Source of the DNA: Pseudomonadota bacterium
GTDB lineage: Bacteria > Pseudomonadota > Gammaproteobacteria > Steroidobacterales > Steroidobacteraceae
Length of the DNA: 64,000 bases
Assembly: GCA_016720075.1 (NCBI GenBank)
Contig: JADJXW010000004.1
Span: 212,536 to 276,535 of the forward strand
Direction: 5' to 3'
The position numbers and the translations under genes were made by a program. Shown here in pieces: positions 25,656 through 34,987 of the stretch (positions within the stretch are counted from its first letter, which is position 1; each line of letters begins with the position of its first letter). The notes under the pieces are model-generated. The model saw nothing but the letters and a program-made list of their open reading frames with translations, searched no databases and was not told the origin of the DNA.

Positions 25656-26779
25656 AATCCGCAGCCCACTGGGCAGCGATGCTCAAGGCGCTCGTCCCGG
25701 CGCCGGTTGTGGTGGGACGGCGCGAGCGATGGCGCGCGATCATCGGCGCGCTCACCGGCATCCTGGTTGCGGGGCTGCTGTGTCGCTGGGCGGCGCTGGC
25801 ATGGAACAGCACGCCCTGGTTGATGGCGCCGCTCGGTGCCTCCGCCGTCCTGGTGTTTACGCTACCGGCCAGTCCGTTGGCGCAGCCGTGGGCCGTGCTG
25901 GTGGGCAATACGTTGTCCGCGCTGGTCGGAGTCCTCTGCGTGAGACTGATCGGTGAGCCGGTGCTCGCGGCGGCAGTGGCGGTGGGTGCGTCGATCGGCG
26001 TGATGTTCGTGGCGCGCGCGCTGCACCCGCCGGGCGGAGCGAGCGCGTTGCTGGCAGTCATGAGCGGCGCAGGATCACCCCAGTTCGCGCTGTTCCCCGT
26101 TGGGCTCAACAGCCTGCTGCTGCTGCTGGTGGGCGTGCTCTACAACCGCCTGACGGGGCACGACTATCCGCACCGGCAGACGGCAGCAGCATCGAAGCCC
26201 GGCTCCCGGTTCAGTTCCGCCGACCTTGATGCCGCGCTCGCCCACTATGACCAGGTGCTCGACGTCAGCCGTGCTGACCTGGAGCAGCTGCTGCAGCGCG
26301 CCGAGGCGAATGCCTATCAGCGACGGCTGGGTGACCTGCGCTGCAGCGACGTGATGATCCGCCAGGTTGTGACGGCCGACTACGCAATGCCGCTGGACGA
26401 GGCCTGGCGGCAGATGCGGGAACGCCGGATCAAGGCGCTGCCGGTCATCGACCCCGCGCGCAGGCTCATCGGCATAGTCACAACCGGTGATTTCCTCAAG
26501 CATGCCCAGCGCGAGGAATATACCGGCATCGCGCAGCGCATGCGCAGTCTGGTACGGACCAGCACTTCCGTACATACCGACAAGCCCGAGGTCGTGGGTC
26601 AGATCATGACGCGCAAGGTGCGCGTGGCCAGCACCGACCGTCCCATCGTGGACCTTCTGCCGTTGTTATCGGACGGCGGCCACCACCACGTGCCGATCAT
26701 CGATGGCGAAGGCCGGCTCGCGGGCATCATTACCCAGACGGATCTGATCCGCACGCTCTACACGGCCGTCGAACGCTGA
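25652..26779 (+). CDS. HPP-family membrane protein with two CBS domains
   Basis: The frame starts with TTG 25652, overlapping the previous stop; ATG 25679 is an alternative. The first 160 residues form four membrane helices with the family signature ALHPPGGASALLAV. After a linker, two CBS domains follow: CSDVMIRQVVTADYAMPLDEAW...IKALPVID in region 26341-26480, and IMTRKVRVASTDRPIVDLLPL...HHHVPIIDGEGRLAGIITQTDLI in region 26605-26750. HPP proteins are proposed transporters, in plants and cyanobacteria for nitrite; CBS pairs bind adenine nucleotides. It ends the oxidase operon and may sense energy state, which is inference. Confidence 0.85.
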   Translation: MKSAAHWAAMLKALVPAPVVVGRRERWRAIIGALTGILVAGLLCRWAALAWNSTPWLMAPLGASAVLVFTLPASPLAQPWAVLVGNTLSALVGVLCVRLIGEPVLAAAVAVGASIGVMFVARALHPPGGASALLAVMSGAGSPQFALFPVGLNSLLLLLVGVLYNRLTGHDYPHRQTAAASKPGSRFSSADLDAALAHYDQVLDVSRADLEQLLQRAEANAYQRRLGDLRCSDVMIRQVVTADYAMPLDEAWRQMRERRIKALPVIDPARRLIGIVTTGDFLKHAQREEYTGIAQRMRSLVRTSTSVHTDKPEVVGQIMTRKVRVASTDRPIVDLLPLLSDGGHHHVPIIDGEGRLAGIITQTDLIRTLYTAVER

Positions 26780-26986
26780 GGTTGGCGGCAGCAACTCGGT
26801 CGTCCGGTATCGGCCGGATGTGCAGCGCCCTGCCCGGTCGCCGCCGGCTCCAGAGAGCCGGCCATCGAGCACTCGAATGACTCCCCACACTCCGGGCTTG
26901 GTGCGATGTTCTCGGCGCAGCGCGGCTGGAAGTGTGTTCTCGTCGAATACCGGCGTGCGCACAGGGCGATGGCGAAAGGCTCACAA

Positions 26987-27125
26987 TCACTCCCACTCGA
27001 TCATTGATGAACAATGTAAGTTGCGGTCACTGCTGAACTTCTCGCGAGAGCGCCACAATTTTACCGTCAGGAAAACCGTCGGAACGCGCCGCTTGACGGC
27101 GCATGTCACCGATTGAGCGTGAAAG
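26987..27125 (-). repeat. 140-bp boundary repeat, copy R3
   Basis: On the minus strand 27004-26987 encodes M-I-E-W-E-stop. The conserved blocks are ATTTTACCGTCAG (27058-27070), GCGCCGCTTGACGGC (27085-27099) and CCGATTGAGCGTGAAAG (27109-27125). Its inner part matches R7 best (CTGAACTTCTCGCGAGAG against CTGTTGAAGATCTAGCGAGAG). A GATGGCGAAAGG end piece lies just left of the core at 26968-26979. It separates the oxidase operon from HigBA. Confidence 0.78.
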
Positions 27126-27196
27126 CACATAACGCGATCCCTGAAGCGATGAGCGACTGACGGGCACCTCGCCAGAAACCCCCTACCTTGCGACCC

Positions 27197-27213
27197 GTAT
27201 CCTATCAGGATAC
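27197..27213. promoter_or_regulatory. HigBA operator
   Basis: GTATCCT-ATC-AGGATAC is a perfect inverted repeat ending 8 bp before the toxin start. Its position over the promoter fits autorepression by the HigA antitoxin. Confidence 0.6.
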
Positions 27214-27221
27214 AATGCGCC

Positions 27222-27503
27222 GTGATCAAGTCATTCCGCCACGATGGGCTTGAACGCTTCTTCCGTACGGGCTCCAAGGCTGGCATTCAGCCCAAGCACG
27301 ACAAGAAGCTTCGCTCACAACTGACCGCCTTGGACGCCGCAACGCAACCGCAGGATCTCGCGGCGATCCCGAGCTGGCGCCTGCATGAATTGAGAGGCAA
27401 TCAGTCCGGCCGCTGGTCAATCACGGTCAACGGCAATTGGCGGCTGACTTTCATTTTCGAGGGCACCGACGTTGTGCCGCTCGACTATGAGGACTACCAC
27501 TAG
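27222..27503 (+). CDS. higB: HigB-type toxin (RelE superfamily)
   Basis: A GTG start at 27222 gives 93 residues, MIKSFRHDGLERFFRTGSK at the front and WRLHELRGNQSGRWSITVNGNWRLTF in region 27376-27455, the conserved pattern of plasmid-killer HigB toxins. These proteins are ribosome-dependent mRNA endonucleases. The order toxin first, antitoxin second is the HigBA signature. The pair lies between repeat R3 and an IS91-type end, the same geometry as the DUF433/DUF5615 pair at 54.5-55.1 kb. Both genes are intact. Confidence 0.9.
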   Translation: MIKSFRHDGLERFFRTGSKAGIQPKHDKKLRSQLTALDAATQPQDLAAIPSWRLHELRGNQSGRWSITVNGNWRLTFIFEGTDVVPLDYEDYH

Positions 27504-27513
27504 GAGAGGCATA

Positions 27514-27807
27514 GTGAATCAGATGCACAACCCCTGCCACCCCGGCGAAATACTCAAGGAAGCATTGAGCGATATCAGCGTCACCGATGCGGCCAAGCGC
27601 CTTGGCGTGGGCCGGGTGGCGCTCTCGCGCCTGCTTAATGGCGCCACCGGCATCAGCCCGGAGATGGCACTGCGCCTGTCCAAGGCGCTCGGCACGTCAC
27701 CGGAGTTCTGGTACGGCATGCAGGTCAACTACGACCTTTGGCAGGCCAAGAAGAAGTTCCGTGGCAAGGTACGGCCCATCGTACAGCGTGAAATCGCTGC
27801 GGCTTGA
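27514..27807 (+). CDS. higA: HigA-type antitoxin (XRE HTH)
   Basis: The GTG at 27514 is chosen because AGGAGAGG lies 5 bp upstream; an ATG three codons later is also possible. The 97-residue protein starts near MHNPCHPGEILKEAL, the hallmark of HigA/VapI antitoxins, followed by the helix-turn-helix VTDAAKRLGVGRVALSRLLNG and the tail GTSPEFWYGMQVNYDLW. It neutralises HigB and represses the pair through the inverted repeat at 27197-27213. Confidence 0.92.
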   Translation: MNQMHNPCHPGEILKEALSDISVTDAAKRLGVGRVALSRLLNGATGISPEMALRLSKALGTSPEFWYGMQVNYDLWQAKKKFRGKVRPIVQREIAAA

Positions 27808-27834
27808 TGGGCAGAAGGTTTGAGAATCCAGAAT

Positions 27835-27857
27835 TTTGCTCACCGTTAGTGAGCAAA
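27835..27857. terminator. Stem-loop after higA
   Basis: TTTGCTCAC-CGTTA-GTGAGCAAA is a perfect 9-bp stem with a 5-base loop 28 bp after the higA stop. The flanking T and A runs are short, so termination in either direction is possible but weak. Confidence 0.45.
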
Positions 27858-27905
27858 TTCGACGACAGGTAAACTTCCGAACTTGGGAGTTGGGGCGGAG
27901 CGTGC

Positions 27906-27976
27906 GGATAGGAAATTCAAACCACCTTGCAGCGCAGTCGACTTCGTGGAACGGGCCTCATGGTGAGCCCGAACCT
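27906..27976 (-). mobile_element. Solo IS91/ISCR-type oriIS end
   Basis: GGATAGGAAATTCAAAC at 27906 followed by TTCGTGGAACGGGCC and TCATGGTGAGCCCGAAC matches the oriIS ends of the two IS91 remnants at 55171 and 56490. Read on the minus strand the first part is GTTTGAATTTCCTATCC, close to the oriIS of ISCR elements as I recall it. No transposase is attached here. Confidence 0.6.
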
Positions 27977-28022
27977 GTCGTCGACTGGCCTCTGAGCCCA
28001 TTCTCACAGTGCGCCCGCCTCA

Positions 28023-28151
28023 GATGCCCCGGCCGCCTATCTGCACTATGTCCTGGCACGGATCAACGATCATAAGATCAACCGGCTGCAGGAGCTCTTG
28101 CCGTGGCACGTCTCGCCGTTTTTTTCTGACGACTCCAAGAAGGCTGCTTAG
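28023..28151 (+). pseudogene. IS66-family transposase, C-terminal remnant
   Basis: The frame DAPAAYLHYVLARINDHKIN followed by RLQELLPWHVSP and a stop at 28149-28151 is the normal C-terminus of IS66 TnpC. The rest of the element, including TnpA and TnpB, is missing. It lies next to the solo IS91 end, so two unrelated transposons have broken here. Confidence 0.75.
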
Positions 28152-28260
28152 TCGATGCCGTTAGGGGACGGCAATGTGTCGAAGTCGAACGGTTACGCTG
28201 AACCCGCGACGCCCCCCGCTTTGTGCACCACGTAGATCGTGGCGCCCGCACTCGTGGTCG

Positions 28261-28919
28261 TTAGTAATTGCCGAACGGCTTGCGCCGGGTCTTCAACAGC
28301 ATCGCGAATGCGATCAGGTTCAGCGGCAGCGCCGCTGCGAGCACCTTCAATCTCATTCCAGGCACGAGGTCTGCAGGAATCTCTGTAGGCGCTGGAACAA
28401 TCGTCGGCCAGAACGCGAACAGCAAGAACAGGGGCAGCGCCAACCACATGCGAGTACGGGCCAAGGAACCCAAGACCACGAGCGCGATAAAACTTGCTAC
28501 GCCCGCTAAAAATGCCTTACCAGCGGTCAGTTTCCACGGGCCCTCGGTCGATATGAGAGCCATACACATATCCCAAAGCCCGCGAGCAAAGACTGCAGGC
28601 CGATGAGCAGGCGGCCCCAGGAAGTCCAGGCTGAATAGATCTTGGGCTGCGGATCTCCGCAGTGGGGACAACTGTATTCGAATCTGCCACCACCACCTGA
28701 GACATGCACGGCCTGGCCCGCCACGAATGCCGTGCCGGAAACCACGGGACCGCCTGGCCTGTATATGGGATCCCCAAGCGGTTTCCCACAACACATGCAT
28801 GCACCACGGTCCGGGTGATAGACCGGCAGCGCCCCCTTGCAATTCGTGCACAGTGTCTGCGTCGGTTCGGCAGTCACCGTGCCGCAAGATGCACACGTTC
28901 TGCTCCTCGGTTTTGTCAT
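28261..28919 (-). pseudogene. Zinc-ribbon membrane protein, one frameshift
   Basis: The start at 28919 gives MTKPRSRTCASCG followed by CTNCKG, CMCCGK and SCPHCGD, four CxxC pairs that would bind two zinc ions. One frameshift near 28580 leads into LISTEGPWKLTAGKAFLAGVASFIALVVLG and ALPLFLLFAFWPTI, then ALPLNLIAFAMLL, three membrane helices, ending at 28261. The joined protein is about 218 residues. Proteins of this shape (double zinc ribbon plus C-terminal helices) are widespread and unstudied. If the shift is an assembly error the gene is intact. Confidence 0.55.
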
Positions 28920-29159
28920 GTTAGGAACTCTGTATCCGAGTGACCGCTCGTGAAGGCCGATGCCAGGAGGTTGGTATCCTGGACGATTCGGGGTGGGGCC
29001 ATTGGATGAAATGATCGAACCTGTGCTATCAATCGAGCGTTTTGCCTTGTCGAGCGGCAGCGGCTAGGAAGTTCATGCCCTTTACCGTGCCGCAGTCCAA
29101 GTTAAGTCCACTGCAGGCGACCGGTGTCCACAGGCAACCTGCTGCCTTGCCAGACCAGC

Positions 29160-30074
29160 TCAGGGTCTCATCATCGACTCCGGCACATTGACCCACGCCC
29201 GATGATCCTGGAGATTGAAATCTATACCGGTGTCATACATCACCATGTAGAGGATCATGCCGTTGAACGTGGCCTGGTTCACGAAGGCCTGTCCTGCCCG
29301 CGTCCCGACGGGCAGTGGTGTATCGGGCCACAGTGGACCCTCGGTGCGCTGGATCCCGGACGAGCTCTTGGCGTTCGTCGAGGTCAACCCACTGGAACCG
29401 CCTACAATGCCGGACCACACCTGATAGACCATCTCGGAGTCGCCGCCGTGCTTGGTCAGCGGCGGACTGGTGCAGTACTGGAACGGCGCAATGTCGCGCG
29501 ACTTCTTCTCCGACTCCCAGATGCGCGCTCTGAAGGTCCAGCAGCCAGCCGACGGGAACTTGAACTGGTGGACATTCTGCTTGTCCCTGCCCCACGCCGG
29601 TGCATCGGTCAGCGTAATGGCCACCCGAGGCCATTCCACCCACTTGCCACCCCCCGGTTGCGGATGACGTTCGAAGAAGCCATTCAGCTCGGTGTCTCGG
29701 ATCGAGCGGTACGGGAGCGCCGACCCGCCCGCAGCGCCAGCGGAAGTGCCTCCTGGCGGCACCAACAAACCCTTCTTCTGCAGTTCCGCGCATTGTCCCG
29801 TGGTCACGACACCGTCGCGAGTGGCGATCAGCGACGGGAATCCTTCGGCCTCGGTCAATGACTGGATGGGGCGCCGGCTGATGGCCCCGCCCGGCGTGTC
29901 TCTGAAACAGGTGACAATGCCCGGAAACGGCGACATCACCTCCACGGTGCCGATGACGACATTGGTGCCGGCCAGGGAGCTCTTCACGCCTTTCATGATT
30001 TCGGAGAAGGGGTTGGCTGCCTGGGCGCAGTTGAGGGACGCAATCAGGAAGGCAAACAGCAAATGGCGGCGCAT
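29160..30074 (-). CDS. Exported protein of unknown function
   Basis: ATG 30074 (MRRHLLFAFLIASLNCAQAA) starts a clear signal peptide; the frame opens 15 codons earlier but without a better signal. The mature protein of about 285 residues has a Gly/Pro-rich linker (LLVPPGGTSAGAAGGSALP), Cys residues at VTCFRDT, GQCAEL, GCWTFRARIW and QYCTSPP that could form disulfides, and a C-terminal FNGMILYMVMYDTGIDF. No family was recognised. It is divergent from the kinase-sensor gene at 30209 and may be controlled by it. Confidence 0.65.
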   Translation of the reverse strand: MRRHLLFAFLIASLNCAQAANPFSEIMKGVKSSLAGTNVVIGTVEVMSPFPGIVTCFRDTPGGAISRRPIQSLTEAEGFPSLIATRDGVVTTGQCAELQKKGLLVPPGGTSAGAAGGSALPYRSIRDTELNGFFERHPQPGGGKWVEWPRVAITLTDAPAWGRDKQNVHQFKFPSAGCWTFRARIWESEKKSRDIAPFQYCTSPPLTKHGGDSEMVYQVWSGIVGGSSGLTSTNAKSSSGIQRTEGPLWPDTPLPVGTRAGQAFVNQATFNGMILYMVMYDTGIDFNLQDHRAWVNVPESMMRP

Positions 30075-30208
30075 GGATGTCCTCTGGTGTCGGGGATGCG
30101 GTTCTGGGCACTCCACCATGCCAAGTCGGAGGCTTTCCAGGTCTCACCTTTTTCTAACTTTCACGACTGGGCAGGTCGTGGGGGGCAGTGGCAAGATCCA
30201 CTCCTACC

Positions 30209-32823
30209 ATGACAACCCCCGTTACTCCGGCCCCTGCGTTCTATCGATACCGATTTGGCACGGCGGAGTTCGACGAAGCCCGTTTCGAGCTGCGCGTGGG
30301 CGGGCTACTGGTGGATGTCCAGCAGAAGCCGTTGCAGCTTCTGGCCCTGCTCATCCGGGTGCCCGGCCAGACTATCGATCGGGAATCCATTCTGGACAGC
30401 CTCTGGGGACGCCACGCCACGGGGGATGCCATTCTGGCCAATGCCGCCTCGAAGCTGCGTGCCGCCCTGGGCGACCAGAATCAGGGTTTATCGTCACAGT
30501 GCCCCGAAGGGGCTACAGATTCGAAGGCACACTGGATCGCATCGCCGTAGGCCGACAGCAGGACAGCCGGCTGGAGCTCAAGGCCGGGGAACCGGCGCCC
30601 GATCGAAAAGGGTACGTGCTCGAATCCCTGCTGCACTCGAACGAGTCCAACGAGACCTGGCGTGTGGCACAAACGCGAACGGGCGAACGCCGGGTCATGA
30701 AGTTCGCCGCCAATGGCGAGCAATTGGCGAACCTGAAGCGCGAGGTGACGATATTCCGGATTCTGCGCGAGTCCACCCCTTCACACGAAGGTTACGTGCA
30801 GATCCTGGACTGGAACTTCGAGCACACGCCTTTCTGGATCGAGAGCGTCTACTCCGGTCCCAACCTGGTGGATTGGGCAGAGTTCGGGGTGCCGGGAGGC
30901 CCAAGGCTGGCGCAGATCCCTCGTGGCAAGCGCATCGACCTGCTGCTTGCGATCATTGACGCCACGGCCGCTGCACACGAGGCCGGTGTGCTACACAAGG
31001 ACATTAAGCCCACCAATATCCTCATAGACGGCAATGAGATCCTCGGCTGGCGGCCGCGACTGGCGGACTTCGGCAGTGGGCGGATCATGGACGCAGAACG
31101 CATCGACGCCCTGGGGATCACAAGACTGGGGCTGACAGTCGCTTCGGACGCATCATCAGATTCCGGCACACCGTTCTACCTGGCGCCGGAGCTCCTGGCT
31201 GGACAGGCGCCCGGCATCCGCAGCGACCTGTATTCACTGGGCGTCCTGGCCTTCCAGTTGTTGGCCGGGAACCTGCGCCGGCCGATGATGCCCGGGTGGG
31301 AGCGCGACATTGGCGATCCCTTGCTCTGCGCCGACCTCGCGCGGGCCACGGACGTCGACCCGGCCATGCGATTCGGCTCGTTAAGCGAGTTTGGTGAGCG
31401 CCTGCGCAAGCTCGAGGAGCGTCGCGCACAGATCGAAGCAGACAGTGCCGCGGTGGCGCACTCGGCGCAGGTCCACAAGCGTCTTTCGCTCGCGCAGGCG
31501 CGCCGCCCGTGGATCATTGCTTCCGTAGCCACACTATGCGGCGGGCTGGTGCTGGCCACAGGGCTGTATCTGCGTGCCGAGCATGCACGGGACCTGCTCA
31601 ATGTCGAGTATCAGTCCTCCGCCGCGCTCAATACGCTGTTGCGTGAGGACATCATCGCCGCGGCGAATCCCAGTGTGTCGGGTCAGGGAGGAATCACCGT
31701 GGCCGAGGCGCTGGCGCGCGCCGCCGACCAGGTGGATCGTCGGTTCGCAGGGACTTCGGCCGTCACGCGCGCACGACTGCATGCGGCAATGCAAAGTGCG
31801 CTCTCGGAGCTTTCGCGCAGCAAGGAAGCCGTGCAAGCAGGGGAACGGGCGGTTGCTGCGTGGAAGCAGTCATCCGTCGCCAACACCGAAGAGCTGCAGG
31901 ATGCGCGGCTGCGACTGGCGGTCGATCTGGTGCAATTGTCGCAACTGGATGCCGCGGCGCAGGTCGTCAAGGATGTGGAGAAGGACTCTCTGAATCGCCC
32001 ACTTGACGATGAAGCAAAGGCCAGGCTCTTCTACGCGAAGTCCTGGATCACTTCCGGCGATTTCGCTCTGCAGGAGTCCACGGACCTGATGGAGCAGGCC
32101 CATCGCCTGGTCGAGCAACCTGCGGCAAGTGACGAGGGCTGGCGCGACAAGATCCTGTTTGGCCTGGCGGACAACTACACCCTGCTGGGCCGGAATGTCG
32201 AAGCCGAGCAACTGTTCCGCAGCCTCCATGAATCCCAGACCGCGCGCCTAGGCCCGAATCATGCGCGCCCGTACTACACACTGGTGGGTCAGGCCAGAGC
32301 CGTCATGAACCAGAACCGACTGCAGGAGGCGAGCGCACTGTTGGAACGTGCCAGTGCCGGACTCGGCGCGACCGTCGGGCCTCAACATCGACAAACCCTG
32401 AGCGCTCGAGACTTTCTGGCAGAGATAAAGTTCAAGAGAGGAGAATATGCAGCGGCGGCTTCCGAGTGGCGCACCGTCCATGCCGGCTTCTCGCATCTGC
32501 TGGGCGCAGGCAGCAGCTATGCCCTGACGGTCCAGACCAGTCTGGGAGCGGCCCTCCACCTTGCCGGCCACTCTCCGGAGGCGGAGCAGACGCTGCGAGA
32601 CGCGTTGCAGCGAGCACGGCAGTTCGCCGCGAACGATACGCCCCAGGTTCAGCAGATCCGGTATCAGCTCGCCCGCTGCCTGCTCGACCAGCACAAGCGT
32701 GCCGGCGTCGCCGAGTTGCTGGCCGGCCTCAACGAAGCGGCGTTGAACCTGGCTCAACAGGAGCCGGACTGGCCTGCGCGGCTCAACCTCTTGCGCGAGC
32801 GATTGCGCAAGTCAGGCGGGTGA
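30209..32823 (+). pseudogene. Winged-helix / Ser-Thr kinase / TPR sensor, one frameshift
   Basis: ATG 30209 opens a Trans_reg_C winged-helix domain (FELRVGGLLVDVQQKPLQLL, LWGRHATGDAILANAASKLR). Near 30487 adding one G to CAGGGTTT restores GFIVTVPRRGYRFEG, the wing. Next is a kinase domain with VMKF (Lys), HKDIKPTNIL (catalytic loop, K for R), DFGSGR, and GTPFYLAPELL. A membrane helix (IIASVATLCGGLVLATGLYL) leads to about 400 residues of TPR repeats. The protein, about 870 residues, joins DNA binding, phosphorylation and a periplasmic TPR domain in one chain. It could control the divergent gene at 30074. With the homopolymer fixed it is complete. Confidence 0.75.
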
Positions 32824-32926
32824 GCATCGGTTAAAAATGGGTGAGACCGCGGTGAGGATTTTCACCGTGGCACTTCGGCCTACTCGAACCCAAGGGTTTG
32901 CAGTTGCCACATGGAGTGCCCGGCTC

Positions 32927-34771
32927 ATGAACACTTCCCGCTTGGTTCGCATTGCGGCGTTGGCCGCGCTGGTCACTCTGGCAACCGGATGCGGCGGCGG
33001 CAGTGGTGCTGGCGGTGGCGGTGGCGGATCGCAGCGACCAGCCCCGCCATTTCAACGCAGCCGGCTTCCATCGGCGTGGTGGCTGGACAGACGGCCAGCT
33101 TCTCCATCACAGCCACTGGCAGTGCCCCGCTTGCCTACCAATGGGCGCGAGGCGGCGCCGACATCGCGGGCGCAACCTCAGCGAGCTACACCACCGCGGC
33201 GACGACGCTGTCGGACAACGGCGCCTCGTTCACTGCCCGGATCACCAATTCGGCAGGCAGCGTGACCAGCAGTGCCGCGATCCTGACCGTTACCGCAGCG
33301 ACTGCGGGCCCGGTGATCACTACCCAGCCCGCATCGCAGACGGTCGTGGCCGGACAAACGGTTACCTTCTCTGTGGTGGCCACCGGCACAGGGCTGACCT
33401 ATCAGTGGTCGCGCGCAGGTGTACAGATCGCAGGCGCAACGGCGGCCACTTTCACCCTCTCGGCCACCGCACTGGCCGACAACGCGGCCACCTTCCAGGT
33501 GCGCGTTGTGAACGGCGGCGGCCAGGTCGACAGCGCAACCGCAACACTGACCGTTACTTCCCCGCCGATGGGCACCAGTCCCACAGCGCAACGACTGAGC
33601 GCGGGGCCCGGGTACACGCTGGCTCGCCTCGCCGATGGCACGGTCATCGCCTGGGGCTCGGGCATGGCCGGCGGTAGTGGGCCGGCATATCCGGGCAGCA
33701 ATGCGCATCGGATCTCGGGATTGGTCAACATCGCTGCAGTCGTTGGCTTCAACACCTGGACAGGAACGCGTCCCGTCTTCGGTGACTCGACCTTGCACAG
33801 CCTGGCGGTCACGGCCGACGGCACGGTGTACAGTTGGGGCTGGGACTTTGGCGCCACTTCTGATACGCCCACCTTCCAGCTGGCTGATACACCCGTTGCC
33901 GTGACGAGGCTTGGCGCCTCGAAACAAGTGGTGACCAATCGACTGCTGACCCTCGCCCTGCATGCCGATGGCACGGTCTGGTACACACCGGGAACGTTGC
34001 GCATCAACCCGCCTTCGTCAAATGCCCGGCAAGTGACGGGGCTGCCCAACATCACGGCCCTTGCCGAGATGCACAACCAGCAAAACGTAGCCGCCGCGAT
34101 CGGCTCGGATGGCACCGTCTGGCGACTGCTCGCCACTTCGGCCAATACCGGGCCGGGCGTGACCGACTGGACGGTTAGTGCACAGCAAATGCCCGCGCCG
34201 CCGGGAGTGGTGCAGGCCACATGCGCCGGCCTCGACGTCACGATCTCGCCGTTGCTGTTGAATACCCATTACTGCCTTGCAGTCACGAGCGATGGTCGCG
34301 TGTGGAGCTGGGGCAACAACGCTGTGGGCCAGCTGGGCGACGGCACTCAAACAGAGCGCAATGCGCCAGCCGCAATTGCGGGTTTGTCGGACATGCGCAA
34401 GGTGCTCGCCACCGGCGGCATGTCATACGCACTGGGCAATGATGGCCGCGTCTACAGCTGGGGTGGATATGGAGACAATGCCGGCGCCGCGCTCAGCGCC
34501 CGCCTGCCCGCCAACAGCATGGGCATCGACGCGTCACTGTTGACTCCGGGCGTTGTACCCGGCATCCAGGACATGGTCGAACTGAGTGGCGCGGCTGGCG
34601 AGGTGCGACCCGAGGCACGCGCCGCCGGCGTACACATCGCGGCGCTGAAGCGGGGATGGCACGGTGTGGACCTGGGGCGCGGACTGCTGCCTGCAGCTGG
34701 GACAAAGCAGCGCCACGGTTTCCTCTTCCGTTCCTCTCCAGGTGCCGGGAGTGAACCTGGGTGCGCAGTAA
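32927..34771 (+). pseudogene. Lipoprotein with Ig-like domains and RCC1 repeats, two frameshifts
   Basis: ATG 32927 starts MNTSRLVRIAALAALVTLATGC, a lipoprotein signal with Cys followed by a Gly-rich spacer. One C added to the CCCC run near 33043 restores PAPAISTQPASIGVVAGQ, the first of two Ig-like I-set domains (SITATGSAPLAYQWARGGADI, then VVATGTGLTYQWSRAGVQI). RCC1-type repeats follow (DGTVIAWGSG, DGTVYSWGWD, DGRVWSWGNN, DGRVYSWGGY). Removing one G near 34653 gives DGTVWTWGADCCLQLG and a TAA at 34769-34771. Both errors are homopolymers, so the gene is probably intact: a surface lipoprotein of about 615 residues with a beta-propeller, likely for binding rather than catalysis. Confidence 0.72.
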
Positions 34772-34827
34772 GAGACTGAAACCCGGAAGGTCTTGCATCG
34801 GCCGAATCGGAACGGCTCTACGACGCA

Positions 34828-34919
34828 TTGGGCCTGACCGGATTCGAACCAAAGACCGGGGGATTATGGGCATGGAGCCACAACAGACGCAGGATCTTGC
34901 TGGCGTTTCCATCCCCTTA
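34828..34919 (-). repeat. tRNA-Met 3'-half-like direct repeat, left copy
   Basis: On the minus strand the unit reads anticodon-loop CCCATAATCC, then GGTC and the T-loop GGTTCGAATCC, ending CAGGCCC. These are the 3' half of a CAU-anticodon tRNA. No D-arm or 5' acceptor strand precedes it. The same unit, with the shared extension AAACGCCAG, recurs at 36017-36107 on the other side of one gene. It looks like an attachment-site copy left by an integrative element. Confidence 0.7.
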
Positions 34920-34987
34920 AGTCGACTTGACAGCATCCCGGCCTGCTCCATGATCTGCAGGAGTCCGCGGAGCAAAGGAGGATCAGG

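Noticed and set aside
29062..29085. GGCTAGGAAGTTCATGCC as a degenerate oriIS
   Set aside because: Only about 15 bases match and the conserved GGGCC...GAGCCC part is absent; chance is a fair explanation.
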